Positions 34,368 to 47,009 of a DNA stretch of 64,000 nt are shown here, one piece after another. Under the pieces are notes generated by a model. The model saw only the letters and a program-made list of their open reading frames with translations, made no database searches and was not told where the DNA came from. The position numbers were made by a program, and so were the translations under genes. Origin of the DNA: Apodemus sylvaticus (lineage: Eukaryota > Chordata > Mammalia > Rodentia > Muridae); assembly GCF_947179515.1 (NCBI RefSeq), contig NC_067472.1, positions 160,934,761-160,998,760 of the forward strand, given 5' to 3'. The first letter of the stretch is position 1; each line of letters opens with the position of its first letter.

Positions 34368-35613
34368 CTATCTTGCTTTTTCCAGGATGTTGTTTCCCTC
34401 CTTGTATTGGAGTTTTCCTCCTATTATTCTTTGTAGAGCTGGGTTTGTAGAAAGATATTGTGTAAATTTGGTTTTGTCATGGAATATCTTGGTTTCTCCA
34501 TCTATGGTGATTGAGAGTTTTGCTGGGTATAATTGTTTTGGCTGACATTTGTGTTCTCTTAGAGTCTGCATGAGATTTTCCCAGTATCTTCTAGCTTTCA
34601 TGGTCTCTGTCGAGAAGTCTGGTATGATTCTGGTAGGTCTTCCTTTATATGTTACTTGGTCTTTTTTTCTTGCTGCCTTCAATATTCTTTCTTTGTTTAG
34701 TACATTTGGGGTTTGATTATTATATGACAAGAGGTATTTCTGCTCAGGTCCAGTCTGTTTGGAGTTCTGTAGGCTTCTTGTATATTCATGGGCATCTCTC
34801 TCTTTAAGTTGGGAAAGTTTTCTTCCATAATTTTTTGAAGATATTTGCTGGCCCTTTCAGCTCTAAATCTTCACTCTCATCTCTACCTATAATCTTTAGG
34901 TTTGGTCTTCTCATTGTGTCCTGGATTTCCTGGATGTTCTGGGATACAAGTTTTTTGTATTTTGCATTTTCTTTGACTATTGAGTCAATGGTTTCTGTGG
35001 TATCTTCGGCATCTGAGAGTCTTTCATCCATCTCTTGTATTCTGTTGTTGATATTTGCATCTATGCTCCTTGATTTCATCTCAAGGTTTTCTATCTCCAA
35101 AGTTTTCTTTTTTTTTTGATTTCTTAGTTGGTTCTACTTCTGATTTTAGATCCTGGATGGTTTTGCTTAGCTCCTTCACTTGCTTGTTTTTGTTTTCCTG
35201 TAATTCTTTAACAGATTTTTGTGTTTCTTCTTTCATGACTTCTGCTGTTTGACTCACCTTCTCCTGCATTTCTTTAAGGTTTTGTGTGTGTGTGTGTATG
35301 TGTGTGTGTGTGTTTCTTCTTTATTGACTTCTATCTTTTGAGCCTTATTCTTCTGAATTTCTTTAAGTGATTTTTGTATTTCCATTGTACAGGTTTCTAG
35401 CTTATTCATGTTCCCCTGTATTTCTTTAAGAGATTCATTTATGTCCTTTTTGTGTTCTTCTAGTAGCATTATGAACAGTGATTTTAAATCCAAATCTTGT
35501 TTTTCTGGTGTGTTGGCAAAACCAGGACTTGCTGATGTTGGAGAGTTTGGTTCAGAGGCTGCCATTTTGCCTAGATTTCTGTTAGTAGCATTCCTGCATT
35601 TGCCCTTTGCCAT
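34368..35613 (-). pseudogene. L1-d ORF1, decayed
   Basis: Starts MAKGKCRNATNRNLG at 35613. A TG/CA microsatellite at about 35283-35312 has expanded inside the coiled coil, adding a His-Thr run, and the frame is lost shortly after. Further open pieces (35269-35081, 35100-34804, 34730-34368) carry the coiled coil, RRM-like and C-terminal parts in different frames. The last ends GNNILEKAR, the normal C-terminus. Confidence 0.9.
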
Positions 35614-36258
35614 CTTGTTATTTCTGGCATTAGTTGGTCTTGTCTCTGGCTGGTGTTTGTGCCTCCTGTGAGGCTGTAGGGCTAATTTTGCAACACTGCA
35701 TGGCTGGGTTTCTCCTGTTACAGATTGTTGATGTGCTTTCCTCCTCTTGGGTGCCCTTGGAGCCCTAGTGTGCCTTGCCCCAGATTGTCAGTGTGAACCA
35801 GGCGGTGCCCATATGTTCCTTAAGGGAGTGCTGAAGGTGTATGCTGCGGCACCTTTTCTGAGTGCTGGTCACTCTGCTTGGCAGCTGATCTCCCAACCAT
35901 GTTGGTGCACACAAGGGTAGCCTAGCTGCTGAGGCCCTGAGTCTAGGCAAAATCCTGGCAGGCTAAGGCTGAGCAAAGTTCCTCTCGGGCTATGATTGTT
36001 AATTGGTTCTGTCAGGTGGCCAGGATGGCAGAGTGTGCATGCACTCCCTGAAAGTGCCAGGAGAGTTTGCTAGACTAACAACCTCCTGGCCGGGTTGGCA
36101 CACAGATGGCCCACCAAGCAGCCCAGGGCCTGGGGCAGTCCAAGGCCTGTCCAGCTTAGACATCCCCTGCTATGTTAGCCTTGGGCTATGACTCTTAGCT
36201 GACTTTGCCTGCTAGAACTCTCTGGTGTCCTGTAGTCAAAATGCAAAATTCTATTTTC

Positions 36259-36555
36259 AATAAAAGAAAAATCAATTTTGGTGAAAAATATTTTAATTCA
36301 AGAAATAAAATAAAATTATATTATTTACTCCTTCTCTTTCCTCCCTTTGGCCCCCTTGATCTGGAACTCATTTTGATCTACACAGTCTCACTTAGGCAAA
36401 AGAAAAGACCACAGCAAATCATGAACATTTCACATGTTTCTTCTTTGGATACAACACACATTATTTCCATATTTTACAGCTTTAGATCAAAACTATATTT
36501 TAACTTATCAAAGGAATGAGGGTGTTGACAAATATGTACAAACACAAATACTTGA
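36259..36555. other. AT-rich non-coding sequence
   Basis: Nothing recognised between L1-d and the next L1 fragment. Confidence 0.4.
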
Positions 36556-36930
36556 GACAACAGGTGTTGGCAAAGATGTGGAGAAAGAGAAACACTCCTC
36601 CACTGCTGGTGGGATTGCAATATAGTACAACCATTCTGGAAATCAGTCTGGCTGTTCCTCAGAAAACTGGGCATGACACTTCCAGAGGACCGGCTATCCC
36701 TCTCCTGGGCATATACCCAGAGGATTCCCCAGCATGCAATAAGGACACATGCTCCACTATGTTCATAGCAGCCTTATTTATAATAGCCAGAAGCTGGAAG
36801 GAACCCAGATGTCCCTCACTGGAGGAAAGGAAACAGAAAATATGTTATATTTATGCAATGGAATACTACTCAGCAATTAAAAACAAAGAATTCATGAAAT
36901 TCTTAGACAAATGGGTGGAACTGGAGAATA
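36556..36930 (+). mobile_element. L1 ORF2 C-terminal fragment
   Basis: Encodes the last part of ORF2 from the Cys-rich region (GTTGGCAAAGATGTGGAGAA) through EEYSAIKNKEFMKFLDKW-like sequence, then stops without a 3' UTR or poly(A). An irregular CA/TA-rich stretch follows at 36931-37060. The frame 36516-36980 has internal losses. Confidence 0.8.
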
Positions 36931-38145
36931 AACACACATATATGTTTACACACACACCATATATGTGCACAGGCACATAAATGTGCTTCAATATTCATAG
37001 GCATATATGAGCTGATACAAATTCAAACAATCATACAGGTGCACACACATGCACATCTTTTGCCTCTATTATAGATCAACTTACTGATTGGAGCCTTTTA
37101 GTGTATAGAAGGCCATGGAAGAACCTTTTCAATTATCTTCAGGAATCTGAGAAATTTGATGTGTTTCAGAAATAAGTAACTCTGTGTACCATTTACTCAG
37201 TGTGCTTCTTACTTTGGAATTTGTGGGGTCACTGGGTGATTTTTAACAGACCTTGAATGCTGACACACAATGCTATGAAGTCCAGAGAAGACAGTGAATA
37301 GAAGATTTCAAGTCATACTTTCACTGAGGAGAGATCTCACCACACTGCTTTACATTAGACAATTAAAGATTTCGGATCTGAGCTTTTCAGTCTTTATTAA
37401 TTTTCTACTGTATTTGTATTTGTATGTGTGTGTATTAACATTGTCTCATAACAATGTATGAATCAAAAACGCCAGGATACAGCAATGTGAGATGGAATTT
37501 AAATTCAAAAAACAGAAAGGGGAAAAATAATCAGCATGTGTAGTGGGAATGATTGCAAGCATTGTTGAGTTTGGATGATCAGTGGGTCCCCTGAATGGGC
37601 AGGAAATCCTGCCACTAGAGGGCACTAAAGGAGAGAAAGGTATAGAGATGGAAAGCAAACATTGTTTTTTGGTTGGTTGGTTTGTAATTTAATAAAGCAA
37701 GTGAAAAAACTGTGTGTGTGTGTGAAAAAACTTAATAATTTCTAACTACATTTCTAGATATCTAAATGAGTAGTAGGACAGGAAATTACATTAGTTTTCA
37801 ATGTCTTTGAAAAAAGCCTGTTCCTGGAGGCAATCCAGTTTCAAGTGTGATTAGGCCAAGACTAAATTGTGTTGAGAGGTATTAAACCAGAAAAGTATAT
37901 CTGAGAACTAGATGCTGCTGAGAAATCTACACCCAGAGTGTTTGTGTGTATGAAGGTGGGGGTGGAGCTTTAAGTTTTTTCACAGAGAGAAGAAACATGT
38001 TATAGTACAGATAAGACAATGAGATTTGGACAAATAGAGGTATATTTGTTTGAAGACCATGGGTGAATATGATAAATCAGGGATCAGACACCTAACCCAG
38101 TGCTAATGGTCTGGTTAAATAATGTTTAATGGTAAGGGTTGGAAG
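36931..38145. other. Unique non-coding sequence
   Basis: The first ~130 bp are CA/TA-rich. No gene found. A strong CTCF-type motif is listed separately. Confidence 0.5.
37612..37625 (+). promoter_or_regulatory. Predicted CTCF-binding motif
   Basis: CCACTAGAGGGCAC agrees at every position with the core consensus CCASYAGRKGGCRS. It lies in sequence I cannot assign to any repeat, so it is not a B2-borne site. Occupancy cannot be judged from sequence. Confidence 0.5.
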
Positions 38146-39008
38146 GGAAGGGAGGGGCGGTGGCCACAGTGACAACAGCAGCAGCAGCTGGTCCAGAGGA
38201 AGGGCCAGCAGCAGTGGAACCAAGGCGACAGGGTCCAGGCAGACCCTGTGCCCACTATCACTGACCATCGCTGGCCAGCAGGGATGCAAGCAGTGACGGA
38301 TTTACAGCACCTTTCACCACACAGAAGCCACATCAGAAATCTGCCTCCTGGCAGTGAGTTATGAGAGATTCGCCTCCATCTTAGTTCTCTGGATGCCAGA
38401 GAGATCAGATAGCCTGAGGTACGCAAACATAACCCAAGGCCAACATCGCAGGGGTCTAAGCCCAACGGGTGTTGGCCGGCACCCAGGCCCTGGGCTGTTC
38501 GGGGGGGGGGGGGGGGGCATCAGTGTGCCAACCCTGCCAGGAGGTTGTTAGCCCAGCAGACTCTCCAGTCACTTTCAGGGAGCGCACACAAGCCACGATC
38601 CTGGCTACCTGGCAGAACCAGTTAACACTCATAGCCCGAGGGGAACTTTCCTCGGACCTTGGCCTGCCAGGCTTTTGCCTAGACTCAGGCATGAGCAGCT
38701 AGGCTAGCCTTGTGTGCACTAACCCAGATGGGAGATCAGCTGCCCAGCAGAGTGATCAACACTCAGAAAAGGTCCCTCAGCATACACCATCAACACACCC
38801 TGAAGGAGCAAACAGGCACCATCTGACTCACAGACACAAACTAGGGCAAGGCACACTAGGGCTGCAAGGGCACCCAAGAGGAGGACAGCACATCAGCAAT
38901 CTGCTATAGGGGAAACCCAGCCATCCAGTGTTGCTGAAATACCCTCAGAGCCTCACAGGAAGTTCAAACAACAGCCAGAGACAAGACCAACTAATGGCAG
39001 AGAACAAG

Positions 39009-40249
39009 ATGGCAAAGAGCAAATGCAAGAATGCTACTAACAGAAATCTAGGCAATATGGAAGCATCTAAACCAAAATCTCCAACATCTGCAAGTCCTGG
39101 TTATGCCAACACACCAGAAAAGCAAGATTTGGATTTAAAATCACAGGTCATGATGATGCTAAAAGAACACAAAAAGGACATAAATGAATCCCTTAAAGAA
39201 ATACAGGGGAACATGAATAAGTTAGAAACCCGTATAATGGAAACACGAAAATCACTTAAAGAAATTCAGGAGAATAAGGCTCAAGAGATAGAAGCCAATA
39301 AAAAAGAAATGAAAAAAAAAAAACCTTAAAGAAATGCAGGAGAACATTAGTCAACAGGCAGAAGTCATGAAAGATGAAACACAAAAATCTCTTAAAGAAT
39401 TAAAGGAAAACACAAACAAATAAATGATGGGAAAAAAAAATGATGGACCTGAGCAAAACCATGCTGGATAAAAAACAGAAGTAGAAACAACTAAGAAATC
39501 ACAAAGGGAGACAACGTTGGAGATAGAAAATCTTAAGAAGAAATCAGGGGCCATAGATGCAAATATCAACAACAGAATACAAGAGATGGAAGAGAGAATC
39601 TCAGATGCCAAAGATACCATAGAAACCACTGACTCAACAGTCAAAGAAAATGCAAACTGCAAAAAGCTTGTAACCTAGAACATCCAGCAAATCCAGGACA
39701 CAATGACAAGACCAAACTTAAGGATTATAGGTATAGATGAGAGTGAAGATTTACAACTGAAAGGGCCAGCAAATAACCTCAACAAAATTATAGAAGAAAA
39801 CTTTCCCAACTTAAAGAGAGAGATGCTCATGAATACACAAGAAGACTACAGAACTCCAAATAGACTGGACCTGAGCAGAAATACCTCTTGTCACATAATA
39901 ATTAAAACCCCAAATGTACTAAACAAAGAAAGAATATTAAAGGCAGCAAGAAAAAAAGACCAAGTAACATATAAAGGAAGACCTATCAGAATCACACCAG
40001 ACTTCTCAACAGAGACCATGAAAGCTAGAAGATCCGGGGCAGATCTCATGCAGACTCAAAGAGAATACAAATGTCAGCCAAGACTACTATACTCAGCAAA
40101 ACTGTCAATCACCATAGATGGAAAAACCAAGATATTCCATGACAAAAGCAAATTTACATAATATCTATCCACAAACCCAGCTCTGCAAAAAATAATAGGA
40201 AAACTCCAATACAAGGACGGAATCTACACCCTGCAAAAAAGCAAGATAG
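39009..40249 (+). pseudogene. L1-e ORF1, decayed
   Basis: Starts MAKSKCKNATNRNLGNM. The N-terminal ~107 codons are open, then an A-run at about 39313-39325 shifts the frame. Further on, a second small insertion (AAATGATGGG, duplicated at about 39421-39445) lies in the coiled coil. The RRM-like and C-terminal parts are open from 39703 to 40161. The normal end position is the TAG at 40247-40249. Confidence 0.85.
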
Positions 40250-41407
40250 TTACCTCCTTTCATCAACCCAAAAAGAAGATAACCATTCAAATATAAAAAT
40301 AACATCAAAAATGACAGGAAGTAATACTCACTATTCCTTAATATCTCTTAACGTCAATGGACTCAACTCCCCAATAAAAAGACATAGACTAACTGACTGG
40401 ATACATAAACAGGACCCTACATTTTTCTGCATACAGGAAACACACTTCAATGTCAAAGACAAAAACTACCTTAGAGTAAAAGGCTGGAAGACAATCTTAC
40501 AAGCCAATGGTCTCGGGAAACGAGCCAGAGTAGCCATTCTAATATCAGATAAAATTGACTTTCAACCTAAAGTCATCAAAAGAGACACAGAAGGACACTT
40601 CTTGCTGGTCAAAGGAAAAATCCACCAAGAAGAACTTTCAATTCTGAACATCTATACACCAAATGCAAGGGCACCCTCATTCATAAAAGAAACTTTACTA
40701 AAGCTCAAAGCACACATTGCACCTAACACAATAACTGTAGGTGACTTCAACACTCCACTCTCCTCAATGGACCAATCAGGGAAACAGAAACTAAACAGGG
40801 ACACAGTAAAACTAATTGAAGCTTTGGACCACTTGGATTTGACTGATATTTATAGAACATTTCCCTAAAGCAAAAGAATATACCTTTTTCTCAGCACCTC
40901 ATGGTAACTTCTCCAAAATCGACCATATAATTGGTCACAAGACAGACCTCAACAAATATAAGAAGATTGAACTAATCCCTTGCCTCCTATCAGATCACTA
41001 TGGACTAAAAGTGGTTTTCAATAGCAACAAAACAACAGAAAGCCAACATACACATGGAGGCTGAACAATACTCTACTCAATGACACCTTGGCCAAAGAAG
41101 AAATAAAGAAAGAAATCAGAGACTTTTTAGAATTTAATGAAAATGAAGGCACAACATACACAAATCTTTGGGACACAATGAATGCAGTGCTAAGAGGAAA
41201 ACTCATAGCCCTGAGTGCCTCTAAAAAGAAAATGGAGAGAACATACACTAGCAGCTTAATGACACACCTGAAAGTCCTGGAACAAAAAGAAACTAATGCA
41301 CCCAGGACGAGTAGAAGACAGGAAATCATCAAACTCATGGCTGAAATCAATCAAGTGGAAACAAAGAGAGCCATACAAAGAATCAACGAATCCAGGAGCT
41401 GGTTCTG

Positions 41408-41895
41408 CCAACCAACAAATTGGGAAAAGATCTTCACCAACCCTACATCAGATAGAGGGCTAATATCCAATATATATAAAGAACTCAAGAAGTTAGACTC
41501 CAGAAAACCAAATAACCCTATTAAAAAATGGAGTACAGAGTTAAACAAAGAATTTTCACCGGAAGAACTTCGGATGGCGGAGAAGCATCTTAAAAAATGC
41601 TCAACTCCATGAGTCATTAGGGAAATGTAATAAGTGGTTATTAACCTAGAAAACTGGAATACCCAAAACATAATCCACACATCAAATGAGATACAAGAAG
41701 AAAGCAGGAGTGGTCCCTGGTTCTGGAAAGACTCAGTGAAACAGTATTTGGCAAAACCAGAACGGGGAACTGGGAAGGGGTGGGAGGGAGGACAGGGGAA
41801 GAGAAGGGGGCTTACGGGACTTTCGGGGAGTGGGGGAGCTAGAAAAGGGGAAATCATTTGAAATGCAAATAAATTATATCGAATAAAAAAAAAGA
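41408..41895 (+). mobile_element. L1 3'-end segment nested in L1-e (first)
   Basis: Begins at QPTNWEKIFTNP in the ORF2 C-terminal third and runs to about 41630. It then jumps, losing the Cys-rich region, to the last codons and 3' UTR, with an A-tail at about 41882-41895. Same orientation as the host. Confidence 0.85.
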
Positions 41896-41939
41896 ATGAA
41901 AAAAAAAAAGAAAAATGAAACTAAAAAGTCCAAAAAAAA

Positions 41940-42640
41940 AAATTCAGGAGACAGCAGATGTTGGCGAGGATGGGGAGAAAGAGGAACACTCCTCTACTGC
42001 TGGTGGGGTTGCAAATTGGTACAACCACTCTGGAAATCAGTCTGGCGGTTCCTCAGAAAACTGGGCACCTCAATTCCAGAAGATCCTGCTATACCACTCC
42101 TGGGCATATACCCAGAAGATTCCCCAGCATGTAATAAGGATAAATGTTCCACTATGTTCATAGCAGCCCTAATTATAATTGCCAGAAGCTGTAAAGAACC
42201 CAGATATCCCTCAAAAGAAGAGTGGATGCAAAAAAATGTGGTATATATACACTATTCAGCCATTAGAAACAATGAATTCATGAAATTCTTAGGCAAATGG
42301 ATGGAGCTGGAGAACATCATACTATGTGAGGTAACCCAGACTCAAAAGGTGAATCATGGTATGCACGCACTAATAAGTGGATATTAACCTAGAAAATAGG
42401 AATACCCAAAACATAATCCACACATCAAATGAGGTACAAGAACGGAGGAGTTGCCCCTTGTTCTGGAAAGACTCAGTGAAGCAGTATGGGGCAAAACCAG
42501 AACAGGGAAGTGGGAAGGGTTGGGTGGGAAAACAGGAGGAGGGAAGGGACCTGATGGGACTTTCAGAGAATGGGGGTCTAGAAAATGGGAAATCATTTGA
42601 AATGTTAATAAAAATATATCGAATAAAAAAAAAAAGAAAA
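41940..42640 (+). mobile_element. L1 3'-end segment nested in L1-e (second)
   Basis: Starts at the AAAATTCAGGAGACAGCAG position of ORF2, is open through the Cys-rich block to HALISGY, then 3' UTR and A-rich tail from about 42625. Its 3' UTR is very similar to that of the first nested segment. No target-site duplication is visible for either. Confidence 0.85.
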
Positions 42641-44065
42641 AAAAAGAAATGAAAAGGGGGAAATAACAAGAGAAACTGAGGAAATCCAAAACATCATCAT
42701 ATCCTACTACAAAAGCCTTTACTCCACACAACTGGAGAATCTGGAGGAAATGGACAATTTCCTAGACAGATACCAAATACCAAAATTAAATCAGGACCAA
42801 ATAGGTCATCTAAACAATCCCATAACCCCTAAAGAAATAGAAGGGGTTATAGAAAGTCTTCCAACCAAAAAAAGCACAGGCACAGGACCAGATAGTTTCA
42901 GTGCAGAATTCTATCAGACCTTCAAAGAAGACCTAACACCAATACTCTTCAAACTATTCCATAAAATAGAAACAGAAGGAACACTACCCAATTCCTTCTA
43001 TGAAGCCACAATTACGCTGACACCAAAACCACACAAAAATCCAACCCAGAAAGAGAACTTTAGACCAATTTCCCTTATGAACATCGATGCAAAAATACTC
43101 AATATATTTCTTGCCAATGAATCCAAGAACACATAAAAACGATCATCTGCCATAATTGAGCAGCCTTTATCCCAGGGTTGCAGGGTTGGTTCAATACACG
43201 GAAATCCATCAATGCAATCTACTACATAAACAAACTCAAAGAGAAAAACCACATGGTCATTTCATTGGATGCTGAAAAAGCATTTGATAAAATTCAGCAT
43301 CCTTTCATGCTTAAAGACTTAGAAAGAACAGGAATTCAAGGCCCATACCTAAACATAGTAAAAGCAATATACAGCAAAATGGTAGCCAGCATCAAACTAA
43401 ATGGAGAGAAACTTGAAGCAATCCCACTAAAATCAGGGACTAGACAGGGCTGCCCACTTTCTCCTTATCTTTTCAATATTTTACTTGAGGTACTAGCTCA
43501 GGCAATTAGACAACATAAGGAGGTCAAAGGGGTACAAATTGGAAAGGAAGAAGTCAAGCTATCATTATTTGCAGATGATATGATAGTGTACCTAAGTGAC
43601 TCAAAACACTCCACGTAGAAAACTCCTACAGCTGTTAAACAACTTCAGCAAAGTGGCAGGTTATAAAATCAAATCAAGAAAATCAGTAGCCTTCTTATAT
43701 TCAAAGCATAAGCAGACTGAGAAAGAAATTAGGGAAATGACACCCTTCATAATAGTCACAAACAGTATAAAGTACCTTGGGGTGACTCTTACCAAACATG
43801 TGACAGATCTGTATCACAAGAACTTCAAGACTCTGAAGAAGGAAATGGAAGAAGACCTCAAAAAAATGGGAAAATCTCCCATGCTTATGGATAAGCAGGA
43901 TTAATATAGTTAAAATGGTTATTTTGCCAATTTTAACTATATTTGCCAAGCAATATACAGATTCAATGCTATACTCATCAAAATTCTAACTCAAATCTTC
44001 ATAGCGTTAGAAAGAGCAATTCTCAAATTCATGTGTAATAACAAAAACCAAGGATAGCTAAAACT

Positions 44066-45325
44066 ATTCTCAACAACAAAAAGGACCTCATAAAAATGCA
44101 AAGCTTCTGTGAGGCAAAGGACACTGTCAATAGGACAAAATTGCAACCCACTGATTGGGAAAAGATCTTTACCAACTCTATATCTGATATAGGGCTAATA
44201 TCCAATATTTAGAAAGGATTCAAGAAGTTGGACTCCAGAGAATCAAATAACCCTATTAAAAAATGGGCCACAGAGTTAAACAAATAATTTTCAACTGAGG
44301 AATATCGAATGGCTGAGAAGCACCTAAAGAAATGTTCAGCATCCTTATTTATAGTAGCCAGAAGCTGGAAAGAATCCAGATATCCTTCAACACAAGAATG
44401 GATACAGAAAATGTGTTATATTTATACAGTGGAGTACTATTCAGCTATTAAGAATGATGAATTAAAAAAAAGAACGATGAATTCATGAAATTCTTAGGTA
44501 AATGGACGGAATTAAAAAAATATCATCCTGAGTGACGTAATCCAATCATAAAAGAACACTTATGGCTTGCACTCACTGGTAAGTGGATATTAGCCCAAAA
44601 GCTCAAGATACAATTCACAGACCACATGAAGAAGGAAGACCAAAGTGTGGCTGATCGGTTCTTCTGAGAAGGGGAACAAAATATTCACAGGAGCAAATAT
44701 GTAGATAAGTATAGAGCAGAAACTAAAGGAAAGGCCATCCAGAGACTGTTTCACTTGGTACTTCATCCTATATACAGTCGCCAAACCCCAACACAATCGT
44801 GGATACCCAGAAGTACTTGTTGAAAAGAGCCTGATATGGCTATCTCCTGAGAGGCCCTGCCAGAGCCTTACAAATACAGAGGCAGATGCTAACAGCCAAC
44901 CATTGGACTGGGCACAGGGTCCCCAATGGAGGAGTTAAAGAAAGGACTAAAGGAACAGAAGGGGTTGCAATGCCATAGGAAGAACAACAATATCAACCAA
45001 CCAGACACCCCAGAGCTCCCAGGGACTAAGTGATCAGCCAAGGGGTGATCCATGCTCCAGCTGCATATGTAGCAGAGGATTGCCTTGTCAGGGATCAATG
45101 GGAGGAGAGGTGCTTGGTCCTATGAAGGCTGGATATATGCCCCATTGTAGGGGAATCAAGGGCAGAGAGGTGGGAGTCGGGTGGGTGGAGGAATACGTTC
45201 ATGGATGTAGGGAGAAAGTGGATGGCATAGGGGTTATCTGGGATGGGGGGAAACTGGGGAAAGTGATAACATTTGAAATGTAAATAAGAATATATCCAAT
45301 AAAAATAATAAAATAAAAAAAGGTA
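44066..45325 (+). mobile_element. L1-f, older L1 3' portion
   Basis: More diverged than L1-e. ORF2 sequence with large internal gaps (near 44080 and 44335), then a longer Lx-like 3' UTR (GACCACATGAAGAAGGAAGA, CAACCAACCAGACACCCCAG) ending GAAATGTAAATAAGAATAT and an A-rich tail. No open frame of note. Confidence 0.8.
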
Positions 45326-47009
45326 AGGTTCACTGATAGAATAAGCAGCATGGAGAAGTTAATTCTCTGTATATATGCTGCTATGGCCCTGCATCTCTTA
45401 GAACAACTTTGATAAAGTTTCAGTAAAGATTGCATCTTGTTCTTAATTCTTGTTACAATTGCTCCTGAGATTAGAAATTCTCTAGCTGTGAGTTTCAGAA
45501 CAGTGCATGCTGGGATATAGAGGTATTGCCTCCAGGGAGTTTATTCTTGTTAATCCATGCTGTGAGTTAATAAGAATATAATCACTTTCTTTTATATCCA
45601 AACAATAATGTGATTAAGATTTAGATAATATAGTCATCCAATTAAGATTGCTGTAAGTGCCACACAAGATATACTGCAGGCTCATAGGAATTTCCCTAAA
45701 GATGACTCCAAGCAGAATGAAGGCAACAGATGCTAAGTAAAGGGTGGACACATTTTATTACCTATAAGAAGTTGAGGCAACAACTGAAAAGTATTGAAAA
45801 CACCTAAAGGAAGGGGAAACAGAACTCTGATAAAAAGAGATTTTGTTTAATAGAAAGTCCTTGGGGCAGAACTATGAAAAACCATTACCTGAGACACTAG
45901 GCAAACCACACAAAGTAGGGCACCAATGTCAGAGAAATCATGGGCAACATCACTGAACTCCCCTGTATGCAAAGGATCTAACACCAATTCAATAATCTCT
46001 ATTGTCAAAATCCTTCAATCTAATTTCTCTCAATCCTGGCCCATGTAATTTTTTATTTTATTTTTCTGAAACGCATATGAACAACTTGGATTTTCACTCA
46101 CCATTTGAATAGCTTTGAATGCATCCTGCTTTAATACAGAATGTCCCCACATAGTTGACATGGCAAACATTTCAACATTTTAACTTTTTTTCTTGATACG
46201 ATGGTTTGCAACATAAGGTTTTCAAGAAACACTGACAATTTTGTACATTGTCAGGAAGAATTGATCCTTGTGGAGATAAATTGCTCACTCACATAAAGTA
46301 GGACTGCCTACTCCCTGTATTAGGAAGATGCTTAATAACTAAAGATAATGGGATGAATCTATACCCATCAATATCAAGTTAAGCACCAGGATTGTAGGTA
46401 ATCAATGAAAGGAACTGCACATTGGCATTGCTGATTGCCAACAGGAGTGATAAGCAATAGATGCCATCAGCTTTGCTTTAGAGTAGATGAGATGTTGGTT
46501 TACTTCTTAGCATTTTGTACTGAATCAGTTGTCAGTGTGATCCTTATGAGGTGAAATCCATTAGACAAGTGTTTCAAACAAAACAGGTGGTTCAGTGTCC
46601 TTGCTTTCATCTCATGCAGGGTCACAGCACAGAATTCTAGCTCAAGCACCAAGGGCACACATTGATCACTGTGAATTTGGTACTCACATTCAGCTTGAAC
46701 AAATAATAATTAAATAGCTAAGAGAGAAACAAAAGTTGCTTCCATATGAAACTTGTACTCTAGTGGATAAAATTCACTGATGTGGCCTTGTTCCACAGTC
46801 ATGGAACAAGGCTACATACCTTTATATATCATGGGTCTTACTCTCGGTGATTGAGACAAAATCCTGAGGAATGCAGGGTAATTCTGATTTTGTGTAAGAA
46901 CCACACATCACAGACTGTGGTCTCAAAAACTCTGAACATGGTGGGGACAAAAAATTCCAGGATGCAATGGTGCCTAGAATTTGAGACTCAAATTCATCAC
47001 TGGGAGTTT
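45326..47009. other. Unique AT-rich non-coding sequence
   Basis: No gene or repeat recognised. A perfect 11-bp inverted repeat (GCCTTGTTCCA / TGGAACAAGGC) with a 6-base loop is at 46785-46812. Confidence 0.45.

Larger units (their letters stand above)
29767..36243 (-). mobile_element. L1-d, near-full-length L1
   Basis: Minus strand: 5' UTR (36243-35614, 5'-truncated relative to L1-i), ORF1 35613-34368, ORF2 34306-30012 (interrupted by a solo LTR), 3' UTR and T-tract to 29767. One-mismatch 14-bp direct repeats flank it. It belongs to the same ORF1 type as L1-e (SPTSASPG near the N-terminus), not to that of L1-b, L1-c and L1-i. Confidence 0.9.
38146..44065 (+). mobile_element. L1-e, full-length but mosaic L1
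   Basis: 5' UTR from about 38146 (GGGGCGGTGGCC, then AGCAGCAGCAGC) with a G-run at about 38500-38517, ORF1 39009-40249, ORF2 from 40311. ORF2 is interrupted at about 41407 by two L1 3'-end segments and resumes at about 42645. Near 44065 it changes into a more diverged L1 (L1-f), so its own 3' end is lost. Confidence 0.85.
40311..44065 (+). pseudogene. L1-e ORF2, disabled and interrupted
   Basis: MTGSNTHYSL start. Endonuclease motifs NVNG, QETHF and GDFNT are readable in 40311-40868, followed by a frameshift. The second open piece, 41088-41407, reaches SRSW. Foreign L1 3' ends fill 41408-42640, and about 27 codons of host sequence are missing across the insertion. ORF2 resumes with NEKGEITRETEE, then DNFLDRYQIP (42750), and the palm with FADDMIVYLSD (43178-43618). 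A nonsense TAG at about 43616 and several frameshifts follow. Confidence 0.85.
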
